Positions 43,344 through 57,040 of a stretch of 64,000 nucleotides of DNA are shown here, in pieces. The translations under genes were made by a program, and so were the position numbers. Origin of the DNA: Entrophospora sp. SA101. Its lineage: Eukaryota > Glomeromycota > Glomeromycetes > Entrophosporales > Entrophosporaceae. The notes below the pieces were generated by a model, which saw only the letters and a program-made list of their open reading frames with translations, searched no databases and was not told the origin of the DNA. Each line of letters starts with the position of its first letter. Position 1 is the first letter of the stretch. The DNA lies in the NCBI GenBank assembly GCA_958430865.1, contig CAUDNR010000080.1, forward strand, positions 40,229 through 104,228. The letters run 5' to 3'.

Positions 43344-46300
43344 TTCCAATACACTAGAAATTTTTTCTTCAATTAAATTCATTCTGTTATTTATATCTCC
43401 TTTAATATTTTTCATTTCATTTTTTAAGTGTCCAATTTCTTCAAGAAAATTGACATTTGTCAATGCGTTATTGTTTTCATGTGGTGGTGATGGTGGTGAT
43501 GATCTATTAGAAATTTCATTTTGATATTGATGCTGATAATGATTTGGTGTTAAATAACTAGAATTGTCTATTGTAGCTGATCTAAATAATACATCTTTTC
43601 CATAACCCCTTCTATTAACACTGTCACCATTATAATTATTGCTTTGTCGATTGCTCAAATATTTATTATCTTCATCAGCTTTTTTATTATTATTAATTTT
43701 TTGTTCCATAAATTCAACAACATCATCACCTCCACAATCATCATTGTCACCATCATATAGATAAACTCTTTCTTTAGCTGACAATGAATAATTTGTGGTA
43801 GCAGTAGTATCATTTCTTAATCGTCGATACTCTTCACATTTCCTTAACCATTCAGCAAATTTATTGGCATTACCAATATAAAATATATGTCGTGGATTCT
43901 TCTCTGTATACCCGAACGGATTTTCCAATGTTTCATAATCTGCAATTAATTCTGCTCGATATTTCAATACAGCATGTCTACTCTCTGCTTTTGCGTCATC
44001 AAAAACTCCACTAAATCAAAGATATGCATGTATGTATATTTAAATGATTTTAAAAAATTTTTTTTTGAAACAATTTAAAATATTTTAATAACTTACGTCA
44101 TAAAGGCGATTAACATATTTTGCATAACAATAACCAACAAAACACTAGCCAATATAGACAAAACATCAACCGGCCAAAAATCCCATTGTTCAAGTTGATC
44201 CCATCTACCATTTATCCAAAAATATACAGCCTTAGTCGATTGAGCAAAATTTGAGAAAGAATTGTCATTTGTATTACTCAGATTAAATGATTGTTCAATC
44301 AATACATTGTTATAAAGTGAGTTAACATTTGGATCTGTGCTTTTTATATGGTATTGATTACCATCAGGTTCTACACCAATTTCTTGAGGTGATTTTAGTA
44401 GAATGTACCTAAATAAATAAATTCCACTGTGTTAGGCATAAGTAATGTAATGGTTAATGATTAATGATATCAAAAAATTCTTTTTACATTGCATGTCCAA
44501 ATCCTAATACCACAATTAACATGAATGAAATAAATGGCCAGACATTTTTCATTATATTTACAACTATATAAATATAATTTCCAGGCCCTATTATCATTAA
44601 TTTATTATTTAAAATATTAAAAAAAAAAATTTCTGTAAATAATTTTGAAGTTTTATTATTTGAAAAATTTTTAATGTCATTTACCTGAAAAGAATCTTAA
44701 AAGTAAAAACTTTTTATCAAAATTTAAAAAATATAATTAATAAAGATATATCAAGTAAGTATTGTCATTATTATTATCAGAAGCTTATATTTACCAATTC
44801 AATCCACATAACTAAAACAGTGAATGCTATAGCAATTGTTAATCGTTGAGTTAAACTCTGCTCATTTGATTTTATTAATTTAATACAAGTATATGTAACT
44901 AAAGGCATAACAACCGAAGCCAGATCAAAGAAATTATAAACACTGATATATCGACGGAATCCCTCATGAAACAGTTGTATAATTTCTGATGCTAATATAT
45001 AATACCCTAAATAGTAAAACAAAGATGACATTGAAAATGTAATAATTTTTTCGCCTATATTCGCATTGCCATTATATATCAAACTGTCATTTTTAACAGC
45101 CCCAGTTAACAATCCAAACAACAAAGCAAAAATAAAATATAGTGCTGTATGTCTCAAGAAATGATTACGTGCAGATGACCATTTGAAATCAATTACTGCT
45201 TCGATTGATGGATTGTCATAGATTAAACCATGTTTATCATGTTTAACTGCTCGTAAAAATGGTGACAAGTTTGATTCTTTTTTGATGACATAACCACGCG
45301 GCCAGATCAATAATTTCAATAGTTTTAATGGTAATTTTCGGTAGTTTATTATTTGTAGTTTTGTTTCTTTAGGAAAAACTGTGAAATCTGGTAGTGGAAC
45401 TAGTTTTAGAGAGATCAATGATGATGAATTGGTACGATAAAATCCTGGTATAACTTTTTGTAAATTGGCTAATTGATTATTGTGTGTTATGCTTGATATA
45501 TATAAACATCAGATGTAAATATTAGGTATATCTATTTATAATATAATTTAAATATATTTTTTTATACTATTTACCTTGTTGATAAACTAATTATATTTTT
45601 TATTGGACGAAATAATGATAAACCATAAATCGAGGAGTTGTTTTTACATGGCAGTTCCAGGTTTGGACTAAAAGCTCTGATATATTTTGATTTACCTTTT
45701 GGTATATCATCAGGATTTAATGAAGACTCATCAAGATGGATATCTTTTGCACCAAAACATGGTTTACAAAATAAATCTTTCACGTATGTATCTAATCTGT
45801 ATTCAAATAATAATGGAATTGCTTTGCTGACAGTAAACATCCATCCAGTATTATCCATTGCATTATCAGTATAATAATCCAAAAAATAATTAATTATGAT
45901 GACATCAGTGGTCTTCTTATTATTTTCGCCAATTGATTTGATTGCAATTTCTAAATCAGTGTTATTAATTGGCCTAAGTGGCCATTTGTGTAATCTTGGT
46001 ATATGTAAATATTTAATATTATTACAATTATAACTTAATATAAATTTAATGACATTCAATCGTTTACTTTTGATCAGATATTTCATCAGATTGTATCTGA
46101 TATTAATCAATCTCCAATTAATCGGATATTTTTCAATGAATTTGATTATAATTTTCTCAATTTGTAAAATCAAATCTTCATATTCTTGTTGTTTTTTTGG
46201 ACCAGCTGGGTCGTCTTTCAGATGATACAAATAACCCAAAGATTCACAAGCATCTTTAATTAGATTGACATTATTGTAAGGCCAATGAATGTCTACAATA

Positions 46301-48305
46301 TCATCATTAATTTTTTTCCTCAAAGCCAGCGAAGAATAATTTTGATTATGATGATAAGTGGTAGCAGTGGCAATGGTAGGTGTAATTGTTAATGAGAGTT
46401 TGAATTCTTTTTCACCTAGTAAAAAATTTTCTATAAAAAATTTTTTTTTACTTTTGTTTTTACTTGACCAAATATATTTCAGTTTACTCTTATTTGTTGT
46501 TTTGTTTCTATACCAAATTTGGATTGTAGATTCACCAATTATTAGCTGTAAAGATTTTTCTTTGTTAAGGAAAGCAGAAATTCTATTATAATTATTATTA
46601 TGAATCCAAGGTTCTTTATTGTTTACTATTAATTCATCTTTTAATTTCTCGGCGTTATAATATTTTCCATTCTGATAAAATATTAAATGATTATATTCAA
46701 ATTGATTAACTATTGATGATAAATTAATTAATGATGAAGATGATAAATTATATTGTGTAGGTATAGTGAATGAAGAAGATGTTGAAGGAGAAATGATTGA
46801 TTTTATTGTGGGATTTTCCAAGATTGAGTTTATCATACCAGTATTTTCATTAAATAATAATATTGTGCCACATGAACGAATCAACTTGTAATGATTGTCA
46901 TTGTCATTAATAGAGAATATTTTATTAAAATCTTTAATGATACGTATTGAATCATTCATATAATTAAATAAATCCCATATGATAATAATAGGATCTAGAT
47001 TATCTTTTTCTATTGCAATGATTAATAAAGATTCATCCTCGTTAATAAAATCAATTGTTAGAATTCTTTCTATATTCAAAAAATTTTTTGTGACAATGTC
47101 TAAACTATTTTCCATCAGGTATATTGTTATACTATTGATCCCTCGACAATAAGCCAACAATGATTTATATTTTGAGATCGCAATCGAAGGATTTCCATAA
47201 CTAAAATAATTGTTATTTAAATCGAAAGAATTGTATTCTTCTTTCTGATGAAAAACCATTTCCAATTCATTAGTCTTCAGATTATACATTTCCAATACTT
47301 GTACACGATCTTTATAATCTTCCACCAGAAGAAAGTCATTTTCTATATTGCGTGTCAATAGTTCTAGACATGAAGTGTTTTGGTAAAGTTTTTTTATTTC
47401 TGCCTGAATTTTTGATGGGAAATCAAATTCTTGGTATGAGTCAGAATGATTGAAAAGTAAAGTTAAATATTCTGGCCACCAAAAATTTGTTGATTTATTT
47501 ATTGATAAATTGTCTAAACTAAGACAAGTTTTAAAAATCCCACATGCATTAATTATCATCACATTTATCATTTTATTATTCCCATTATCACTACTACCAC
47601 TACTACTATTACCACCGAGGTTCTTCTTTTTCTTTTTATCAGACATTTTATAATTATGACTATTATTATTGTCTTCATCTAAAAATTTTAATATACCTCC
47701 AATATTATCAATTGAAGTAGAAATTCTTGCTTCATGCCAAGTAGAAATAATCCAAGTTGATGATTTTGAAGAACTGACTATTCTATTGATACCCTTCTCT
47801 TCATCAAAAGTATTACCATCTTGATTTTCTTTTAATGGAGACATTGAATTAGTAGAAGATATTGGTGAGAAACTGTTACTAACATTAAGGTCAATGTTTT
47901 TATTGTTATTGCTGTTGTTATTGGAAGAAAGCTCTTGAGTATTTAACATAATTTCATGTTCATGAAAACATGATAATGCCACTAAAATTTCATTCTCAAA
48001 ATCATCATCTTTGTCATTAACTATTGGATTTGATATTGCTAACGACCAGATTAATTTCTTTGTATTATCGATATTTTTTAATGAATCTGTTTTGATTTGC
48101 CTTGGTTCTAATAAATTATTAGCTTCACTAACAAATAATTCAAACGTACCTTTTTTATACGTTGAAAAAAATAAAGTCGATTATTATTTAAAACATATAA
48201 TAGATAAATCTAAAATGAAAAACAATAAATATTACTTGTGTTAAAAATCGCGACTTCTTTGCCATTTGGGCTAATGGCAACATGATAGTTTGAGTATAAA
48301 TTCAT
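43302..48305 (-). CDS. TRP-like cation channel with large N-terminal domain
   Basis: About 1,510 residues. Exons: 48305-48236, 48149 to about 45575, about 45489/45468 to 44795, 44684-44488, 44408-44097, 44010-43302. The start MNLYSNYHVAISPNGKEVAI and the following 850 residues resemble a beta-propeller/WD-type sensor with Asn/Ser-rich inserts. The channel part has S1 (FIFALLFGLLTGAV), S2 (SLFYYLGYYILASEIIQLF), S3 (DLASVVMPLVTYTCIKL), S4 (RLTIAIAFTVLVMWIEL), S5 (FISFMLIVVLGFGHAMYIL), a pore stretch (AVYFWINGRWDQLEQWDFW) and S6 (LASVLLVIVMQNMLIAFMT). A C-terminal coiled coil (HLKNEMKNIKGDINNRMNLI) may drive assembly. Ion transport across a membrane is inferred from the fold. The splice between exons 2 and 3 is unresolved: the canonical donor (45574) and nearest acceptors do not keep frame, while a weak GTTTAT donor near 45586 with the acceptor at 45469 would. 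The stop lies on the duplication junction, so the true C-terminus may differ. Confidence 0.8.
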
Positions 48306-49802
48306 TTATCGATTTTCTGATCCTAATTAATTCTTTTATATCAAAAAAATAAATTTAATAGATTATTAAAGGAAAGTAAATTTTTATAAATTATTTAAAG
48401 GAAAGCGAATTTTTATGTTTTTATAAATTTTATAAATTTTATTTTTTGTATAATAACTAACGAACGACCTTGAGAAAATAATGAAAATATGGTGATCAAA
48501 GTTATATTTTTAAATTTGTTATGTACGTTAAATTAAATAATATGGAAGATCAAATTGCTAAACCCAAAAAAAGAAAGGAGAATAATTGTAATTGGTTCTT
48601 CATTTATCCCCCATCATTGTAAAAAAATCTTGTACTTTGACACAAAAAATTATGTCGTGACTATTTTTATTATTTACATTTTACACGTCCATCACTTGAG
48701 AATCAGCGAAGAATTTGAAAAACCCAAAAAATAAAACGAGTGCTTAAAAAGGAATTTCATTACTATTGCTCTTTCTTGGAACTTTAAATCATAGCTAAAG
48801 TTCCTAACGGTTCAGTTTCGGTTTGACCGGTGCTTTGGACATATCAATCGATCAATTAAATTTAATGTTTTCATTGTTCCGAGTGGAATCTCGATATCAT
48901 TTCTCATTTTTGGTTTAATTTTGGTTTTTCGGTTCGTTTTTTTCGGAACGCTAATCATTAACCATAGGAATATAAATAGAATAAAACCTCCAATTTCAGA
49001 ATCCGCCAAGATCTTTTCGCAATCAGTTCTGATCTCAAAATATATTAGTTTAAATAGACAGAATAAACTTGTAATTTCAGACACGTGAAAACATTCAAAA
49101 TAAAAAGCGCCTTTTGGTTAAATGATGGCTTCACTTAACTCATGAACTTTTTACAATTGATATTAAGACAAGCCTGATCAAATCGAATAGATAGTTTGTA
49201 TGTAAGTATATTTATTATTTATTATATGAATATATCCATTATACAATCAAAACAAATACAATTTCGATCAATTACTGGATAATTCCACTGCTCTAGTGTT
49301 CGGAACAGCACTGCCTACCATCAACGGGTGGTTGCTCCCATTCCCCCGACAACCGTTTCCCCGATAGGACATTTTCCGACAGGATGTTTTCTAATACCAT
49401 GTCATGTCATTATTGAATTGTTCGGGAATCGTACCGAACCCCATGAACATTTTATAATTGAAGATCAAGGCTTCTAATACAAATATGCCAATAATAATAA
49501 ATAATAATCATATAACGGGCGGGAATTACGGTTGTCGCATGAAAGTCACAGATATTAATGAATGGGATCGTGCAGTGGGAATGGAATGGATTTATTTCCG
49601 AGTTCCAAACTTGGGAATGAGGCATATAGTGCACTTATAGAGGGTTTACTATATAACAAATTTTAATACCTAACTAAAGCTCGATCCAAACCAAAATTTT
49701 TGGATCGGTTTCGGAGCTTTAGTTTAGAGACTACTTAGCAGTCTAATTTTGCACTCATTCAAATTTAAATTTATTTGATTTCTAATCTAATAAACTTATT
49801 AT
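48306..49802. other. Intergenic region with transposon debris
   Basis: No gene supported. The first 300 bp are upstream of the channel gene. Around 48808-48960 there are GGTTCAGTTTCGGTTTGACC-type words similar to the element at 34591. At 49345-49392 a short array CCCCGACAACCGTTTCCCCGA with GGACATTTTCCGACAGGA is a diverged relative of the foldback units. Confidence 0.4.
49345..49392. repeat. Diverged foldback-type unit array
   Basis: CCGATAGGACATTTTCCGAC followed by AGGATGTTTTCTAAT resembles the GGACACTTTACCGACA unit with TTTTCC in place of TTTACC. Only one end is visible, so this is probably a remnant of a related element family. Confidence 0.45.
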
Positions 49803-49919
49803 AGCAGCTAATATCCCGGTTGAACAAGATTTTTCTGGAAGCACAGACTTAATTACTCAAAGGTGTTGTAGTTTAGAACCTGGAACAATAAGTTTGCATG
49901 TTGGTGAAGGCGATGAATA
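49803..49919 (+). pseudogene. Remnant of a hAT-type transposase C-terminus
   Basis: An open stretch reading AANIPVEQDFSGSTDLITQR, then CCSLEPGTISLHVGEGDE and a stop. The pattern small-residues-IPVEQ-FS-G-D-IT-R-SLxxxT matches the hAT dimerisation segment (typically SSxPxERxFSxAG..R..L..xT). Only about 39 residues survive. Confidence 0.55.
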
Positions 49920-49933
49920 AATGTTTGTATTTG

Positions 49934-49987
49934 TGCAGTGTTGTGCCATTTATAAACTTTCATTGTTCCCGATTGCACAACACTGCA
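49934..49987. repeat. Perfect 13-bp inverted repeat
   Basis: TGCAGTGTTGTGC at 49934-49946 and its exact complement at 49975-49987, separated by 28 bp. It lies 15 bp after the hAT remnant. CAGTGTTG resembles hAT terminal sequence, so this may be two fused element ends (inference). Confidence 0.5.
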
Positions 49988-50133
49988 TTTATGAATATGT
50001 AAATAAAATAACTAACCAGCCGTATCTAAACATGTTATATACTATTACTATGTATGAAATGGATAAAATCGATCGTGGTTTCCATTATAATTTTGGTAAT
50101 CCACGGACCTTCGCTATCATGGTATTATAGACC

Positions 50134-51054
50134 ATAGTCAAACCTCGTTATAACGGTTTTTAGCAAAAATGTTAAAAGTTCGTTATAGTACGTGCTTAAT
50201 TAGCTGTTAGCTGTTAGGTTATAGCCAAGGCACCGAACGAATCAATGAAATTCAAACCGATTCGAATATATAATTTGATTCTAACGGATTCGAATTCGGA
50301 TTGATTCGATTCGATTCGAACAGATTCGAATATATAATTTGATACAATTCGAACTGATTCGAATATATAATTTGATTTGAACTGATTTGATTTGATTCGA
50401 ATCTATAATAATAACTGATTTGAATCCATGATTTGAATCAAATATACTATATATAATAAATGAAAAATCTTTATTTTAATGTATATTTTATAATTTTATT
50501 TACAAAATATTTTTTATTTATATTTATTTATATAGTATAAATATTGTAAAATTCAAAAAAAAATTTTACCTGGAGCAATAATTGCATCTCTTGTTGAAGA
50601 AATTGAAGAAGTTGAAGAAGCATCAGTAATATTAGTACTTATTATTTAATGGATTGTACAACTGTAAATCGTTACTTTTTTACTCATTATTAATAATATA
50701 GGTCACACGACCATTAATCCGTTATTAAAAATTCGAATAAATATCATATCAAGAAGAATTTTATTTATCATTAAACCATTCTTAGACCTCAATCCATTAG
50801 TATTCATTAAATGGAGGCACATTAATTGAGATTCACTGTGTAATATAAATTTAAATTATCAAATTAAAAATATAAATTTAATATGACGTTAAAAATTTTT
50901 TAGGAATCCGGTTTGGTTCGAATCAATTCGAATCGAGTCACGAATCGAATAGAATTGGCTACAGATCGAATCGAATCGACCGAATCACTCTCAAATTCGA
51001 TTCGATTCGATTCGATTCGATTCGGAGCCTTAGTTATAGCGAGGTTCAACTGTA
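50134..51054. mobile_element. Nested elements: CAGTCAAACCTCG-type MITE with ATTCGA-rich insert
   Basis: Outer ends ATAGTCAAACCTCGTTATAA (50134) and the complement of ACAGTTGAACCTCGCTATAA (51054). Just inside is a second pair, GCCAAGGCACCGAA (about 50222) and the complement of CTAAGGCTCCGAA (about 51031). The inner element consists of ATTCGA words, including repeats of GATTCGAATATATAATTTGA (50270-50420) and six perfect ATTCG units (50995-51024). Its centre (50450-50820) is AT-rich with one short frame (SRCxEExEEVEEA-like). Non-autonomous. The right quarter also occurs inverted at 11481-11716. Confidence 0.6.
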
Positions 51055-51063
51055 TGTTTTAGC

Positions 51064-51728
51064 GGACCCGGACACTTTACCGACACCCACTTTACCGACA
51101 GGACACTTTATCGACACCACTTTACCGACAAGACACTTTACCGACAGGACACTACCGACAAGACACTTTACCGACAAGTATTGTGTTAACAATTTGCCAA
51201 GGACTGTGTGAAGACCTGGATAACTAGCTAAAAATTTGGTTTGTTGTGCAGTGAAAAACTTAGCCGTACGTCATAACTAATAACACCACTTATTATCCTT
51301 ACTTTGCATCAAAAGCAAGTCCATAAAAATACAATATAGATACATGTGTAATATATTTTTTTTTATCTGATGAAACTGATAAAAATTTATTTTTTTATTA
51401 AATTTATTTATCAATCATTTACAAAAAACTTTTATTTTGACACATTAATTATTATAACAAAAAAAAAATTTAAAATGAAATATTATGGGCAATGCCCCGA
51501 AGAAACTTTATAGTTGATCTAATGTTACGGTCGTTTAATACTGTTTGAATCCGTATTTCACGATTACGATCTTGTGGTCTCTGTGGGGGTCGTGGTGTTT
51601 CTCGCAAGACCATTTCTACGTCAAGTTTGACTTTACTTTGATTGTCGGTAAAGTGTCCTGTCGGTAAGGTGTCCTGTCAGTAAAGTGTCTTGTCGGTAAA
51701 GTGGGTGTCGGTAAAGTGTCCCAGACCC
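51064..51728. mobile_element. Foldback-like element, copy 3
   Basis: Reverse complement of 10807-11471 with both terminal arrays full length. It carries G at 51668 as in copy 2. Confidence 0.75.
51470..51613 (-). CDS. Small 47-residue open frame, copy 3
   Basis: Same as 10922-11065. See that entry. Confidence 0.3.
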   Translation of the reverse strand: MVLRETPRPPQRPQDRNREIRIQTVLNDRNIRSTIKFLRGIAHNISF

Positions 51729-51887
51729 GTATTTAGAAATAGGATCCTTCCAACATTTATACTTCGTGCCAAAACTAAGCTACAAGTTATTGTAAAGTTA
51801 TTATATATATATTTCTGCACAGTTGACAAATTTAGGATGCCTGGATTTGGTATCGAACCGTTCGGAACTTTATACTTACCCATTATA

Positions 51888-52444
51888 GGGCTTCTATTAA
51901 CAATCCAAAATTCTTTTTCGAATTATTCGTAATACAGTTGATCTTTAATTAATTAAAAAATTTAATTCGTTTTATTTGAATTAAAAATTTAATTCGCTTT
52001 ATTCGAATTATTTGTTTTATTTGGATTATTTGTTTTTTTTATTTGAATTATTCGTTTTTATTCATGTTATTTGTTTTATTTGTTCATTCATTATTGGAAT
52101 CTTGGGTTTGTTCATTCATTTTATTAGATTATTTGGAATCATGGGTTGTTCATTACTTAAATATTCAAACTATATATACAACAAGGTTTAATATTGATTT
52201 TATTATTATAAGAATTGAAATTAAAAATGAAAATAATAAGGAAAGAATGAATCAAGATTCATGTTTCTTTTAATAAATAGCAATCTTTTCGGTGGGCTTG
52301 GATTTAAACTGGACCTTAATTATTTGTTTATCCGAATTAATTTGTTCGCCTTATTCGAATAAACTTTCAATGTAATTCGAATACTCAAATTTATAACGAA
52401 TAAAGTGAATAATTCAAATAAACCTTATTTGAATAGAAGCCCAA
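51888..52444. mobile_element. Non-autonomous element with 9-bp target duplication, copy 3
   Basis: Same as 13611-14167, flanked on both sides by CCCATTATA. Confidence 0.7.
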
Positions 52445-53441
52445 CCCATTATAAACCATTGTAAAATTCAAATTGAATATTCAATCTAAGAAGTAAATAT
52501 TGGATTTAAATTTAAATTCATCAATTAATTCATCATTCTTTGCCCATGATATTGATTATGAGTTGCATTTTATGACTAGTTGGTTGCTCGATAGAAATTT
52601 AATTCTTTTCCGATTGTTATAAAATTTTGTTATACAAAAACAATTACAAAGATAATCTTTAGTTATTTCATATTTTGGATATCTTCATTTAAAAAGATAT
52701 TTAGTTGTGATTTTCGATTATTATTTGAAAGTGGGAATTTCTTCAATCCTATATAAAAGTTCGTCATTTTCAGAACTAATCGTGATCTTGTATTTCACCA
52801 TGTTACCAAATTAAATAAAATAGGACGAGCACTACTATGCTTGTCATTACTTTTATTTTTATCTGATCACGTAACAGTATTGATTGAGCAACTAAAATAT
52901 TTAAATGGGTAACTTCAAAAGTGAAAATATTATTCAGTAACTTCAGATTAAAGTTAAAGAATTGAAATGTTTTAAAAAAAGAAAAGGCACAAATGCTGAC
53001 CAGCCGGAGAAGCAAAGTAAATCGGATCAAGCCGGATAAGAATAAGCTTGGCATGAATACTTGCTTTGGAATTAATTATTCCGATTATCTTATATGGATG
53101 TATTGAGCGAGTATTTAAATGAGTTTGGAACGAGAAAAAACATTATAATGCTATTATTAAAATAATAATAATAACAGTCGTTCCATCATTTTGAACCCCA
53201 ATATTCTCTCCTACATTAAATAATAAGGCGAGAAAAAAAAATCGACAACGACAAAAATCCATTATAAATTATTAAGAAGAATTCCGGATAAAAATATCAT
53301 TGTTTTTTTTTTCTCGAAAAAAAAAAGGTCAGACAAAAAAAAAATTTAAATTTATACAAAAAATAAAAATACATAAATAAATAAATAAATAAATAAATGA
53401 TATTATACATAAATAAAAAAAAATTATGAATAAATTTGGTA
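52445..53441. other. Intergenic region, copy 3
   Basis: Same as 14168-15164. No gene seen. Confidence 0.4.
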
Positions 53442-54328
53442 TTAAAAATAATAAATTAACAATAAACTAGCGGCAATTATAATATTTAAAATATTAAAAA
53501 ATTTGGTATCACTATTAATACTGAATGCAGAACTCGACGAAGAAGAATAATTGGGATCAGATACGGTAGTTGGTGAAGAACTAGATGTCGCAGAAGAAAC
53601 ATCTGTGGTGGTTGTGATTGAATCAAGTCCACCGGGTACATTAGGACTTTGAACATCGGAATTAAAAATTGATTTTGTCCATGATAATGAAACATTAAAA
53701 ACAATATCGAGACCAGTTGGATTTTCCATTAACAAGCATTGTTTAGTACTGAATTGTAATGGGATTTTACCAGCGTCTTGTTTACAAGTTGCTTTCGGTT
53801 CATCATAACAAGACAATGATGGTACGTATTCGAAATCGGATGTTGGATCCAAGTATTTTTGCATTTCGGAATTAGCTAATTGATAAACTATTAATCCTGG
53901 TCGATATTTTGGAATTGGTTTTTCTGGCGGTACACCTGGTATAATTGTCCCGATAAATCCCGGAGTCATCGGTGTGCTCGAATCAACGATATTCATTGCA
54001 AAACCTGAAAGTAATGATGGTTATGATGGTGATGTGGTAATAATGAATGATTATTATTGATGGAATTATTGGAATAATATAACTTACTGACGTAACGTGT
54101 GTCTATATCACTACACGTGTACCAAGCACCCCGATTTCCAGGAGCCTTGGATATGCCTGTAAAAATATCGTCTCCATTGATGCCGGTGGACCCCTATACA
54201 TAAAAATCATATTACTATATTAATATATTATATTCTTTTAAATTATCTTTTTTGAAAACTTTGAAAATTAAAAAAAAATTTACCAAAATTGACAAAATAA
54301 CGAAAAAAAGTATTTTAACAAAAACCAT
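53442..54328 (-). CDS. Secreted GPI-anchored-type surface protein, copy 3
   Basis: Exons 54328-54284, 54193-54088 and 54004-53442. It encodes the same 237 residues as 8207-9093 (signal peptide, four cysteines, Ser/Thr stalk, hydrophobic tail). Confidence 0.75.
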
Positions 54329-56158
54329 TTTTCGATAATTAATGATTAATGGATTGAAGGAGAGAGGATTTAAAAGAATGTAAAAACTATTCCACTAATA
54401 AGCAAAGTGAATTAGTTAATCAATCGTTCTTTAAAAAAAAAATTTTTTGTTAAATTCAACAAATTATTTCTTAAGAGTAAATCGTAAAATATTTGGGATG
54501 TTGGTTGGTGATGGAAATGTTGAAAAATAAAATTGTCAAATTTTATTTTATTTTAAAGAACGATTTATTTTTTTAAAAAAAATTATACAAAGAATTTACA
54601 TGTGTATCTTTATATGATTATGAATATTTCAATTGTATTTATATACAATATACGTTACATACATACATCCAATACAGTATAAAGAGATCGAACAGAACAA
54701 ATTGTTTTGATTTTATTAATTAATTACATTATTTATAATTTCACTAATTTCATCATATTATTATATTTGATACTTTCAAATCCATATAAAGATGTCACAT
54801 TTTTTAATATAATAATCAACGATTAAGTTTTAAAGAAAAAAGATTTTTGTCTATTGTACCAATAATGTTGTTTTCTACTTCTTTGTAAATTACTATAATA
54901 TTTTGTGATCTAAATCTGGAGAATGCGTGTTTATTTCTTTTTTGTATCTATTGATATAAATTTGGTAAAACATTTTTTTTAAAAAAAAACAGTAAATTAC
55001 GAAATTAGGAATTGCAAGTAAATCATTTACAAAATTGGCTTACAAACAATGTATTTGTGCACTTATTAATTATTTGTGCTTTAGATAGGTGATAAGCACG
55101 TGAACAAAATTATTAATAATAAAATTTTGTTAGGCTTTTTATTTGTTGATATTTTAAACTAATATGGAAAACACGAAATCATAAAAAACTGTAGTAAAGT
55201 AAAAATAATTAGATCAAAATTAAATTAATACATACGACCAAAATAATTTAATATTAAAAAAATATGATAAGCATTGACGGCATCTCCCCCGCAGAACTGT
55301 TAAAAAATTTGCAGTAAAATCTTTCGATTTTGTCCAACAGATTGATTTGCTAATCGGTCCAATCGATCCAACCAATCAATTAATTGAAAAAGTTGTTATC
55401 GTTTATTAATATTTACTGCGATAAATAATCATGAGAATGAAAAATCCCGATTATTCCCAATTTTAATTTTTTGATAGGCATGAATTTACTAGAATGGAAA
55501 ACAAAGTAAATATAATCATAGAAAATAATTGGACGAATTATGCATAACGCCGATGAATTAATTAGATCATGTTTAATTTTTTAATATTAACAGAATTAAA
55601 TGAACGGACGGACAAACTCTACTAAAAATAATAATAATAATAATAATCATTCAATGTCTAATTAAAATATGTGATAAGCAAAAGTGTGAAATTTTATTAT
55701 TAGCAATACTAATTAATAGATCATAAATACATTTTTTACAATTGTATGATAAATTGATAAATTGATAAACTTTAAATATCAAAAACATTAAAAATAATAT
55801 CTTAAAATATTTTTAATTACAAATTATAAGACTTACAAGTTTTTTTAGTTTTTTGTAGTGCAAAAAATACACAAACTTTTAAGGTTACATTTTTTGATAT
55901 AGATAATAATGATGGGTTCTCTATTGTTATCCTAATATTGACATTGTTTTTAAAAATAAAATAAATAAACAATAAATTAAAATTGTTTTTTAGTGGTTAA
56001 AAATATCCTGCATATTTAATTCTACTATAAAAGTTATTGGATAAATAATCAATAGATAAATGAATAGATAAATGAATAGATAAATGAATAGATAAATGTG
56101 GAATGAGAATGAGGATGAAGATTGAGCAAAAAATGATAAGATTACGTGTCAAAATAAA
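54329..56158. other. Non-coding AT-rich region, copy 3
   Basis: Same as 16052-17881. No gene seen. Confidence 0.4.
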
Positions 56159-56889
56159 ATGAACAAATTTAGTTTCTGTCCTAGCTATTATGGGTTTCTT
56201 GGCTTCGAAACCAATAATAATTGCCCATATACTTTTATTGCCTTGCATCGGTCAAACAGTCAATGGCGTTTTGGAAGAAAAGAACAGGCTTTTCCCATTA
56301 TGGCAAATGAAAAATTACAGATTCATCCTCACATTGTAAAAAGAAGTTTTGCTCCTTGGAGAAAGATGTGTATTTTTTATCTTCAACGAACTTGAATTCG
56401 AGTATGTTTTAGACTTGTGGAAAAAGTGTTATTCTTTTTAAAGATTTTCGAAACCTGATTTTTCAGTTTACGCCCCGAATCAAAAAAGGGAGGATTTGCT
56501 TTCAAATTTGTAAAGCATTCATCAATGGGTTGAGTGACCTTGTGAAGCTTAACAATGGCTTAAAGGGCTGTTGGAGTATGTGATGCTATTGTTTGAAATC
56601 GTCTTTCTACAATAATTATTGTTACATACATCCAGTTTGACGTTAAATGCAAGTAATTTGTCATTACGTATTTTAACTTGGTGTATTCTAATTGTCTAGA
56701 GATAGACACGAACTTCATAATCTTTATGATCGATCTCAACATTTCAAAGAAATATGGAATTCAAGAACCATTGATACACAGATAAGTGCTCAATATTCTA
56801 TTATGTGTGGACTTTATAGCCATAGCCGAAATATTTTCAATCGACCAATTACCTGTTGTCTTTTTATCACTTCAAATTTGAAATTTTAA
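56159..56889 (+). pseudogene. Two unrecognised coding-like fragments, copy 3
   Basis: Same as 17882-18612, with fragments at 56159-56395 and 56692-56889. Confidence 0.35.
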
Positions 56890-57009
56890 TTTTTTTGTTG
56901 GCCAATAAAAAAATCGTTGTGACGGTTAATAACCAATTCTACTAAATTTGAACCCCTGCAATTCTTTCGTGCCACATGTTTAATTTGTCCAGCATGCCCC
57001 ATGATTTAT

Positions 57010-57040
<31 letters not shown>

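Noticed and set aside
44685..44695. 11-base microexon in the channel gene
   Set aside because: ATTCTTTTCAG reads better as the pyrimidine tract and acceptor; using it as an exon breaks the frame, while starting at 44684 keeps a continuous frame into the S5 segment.
45638..47653. Plus-strand frames inside the channel gene
   Set aside because: Antisense shadows of the long minus-strand exon.
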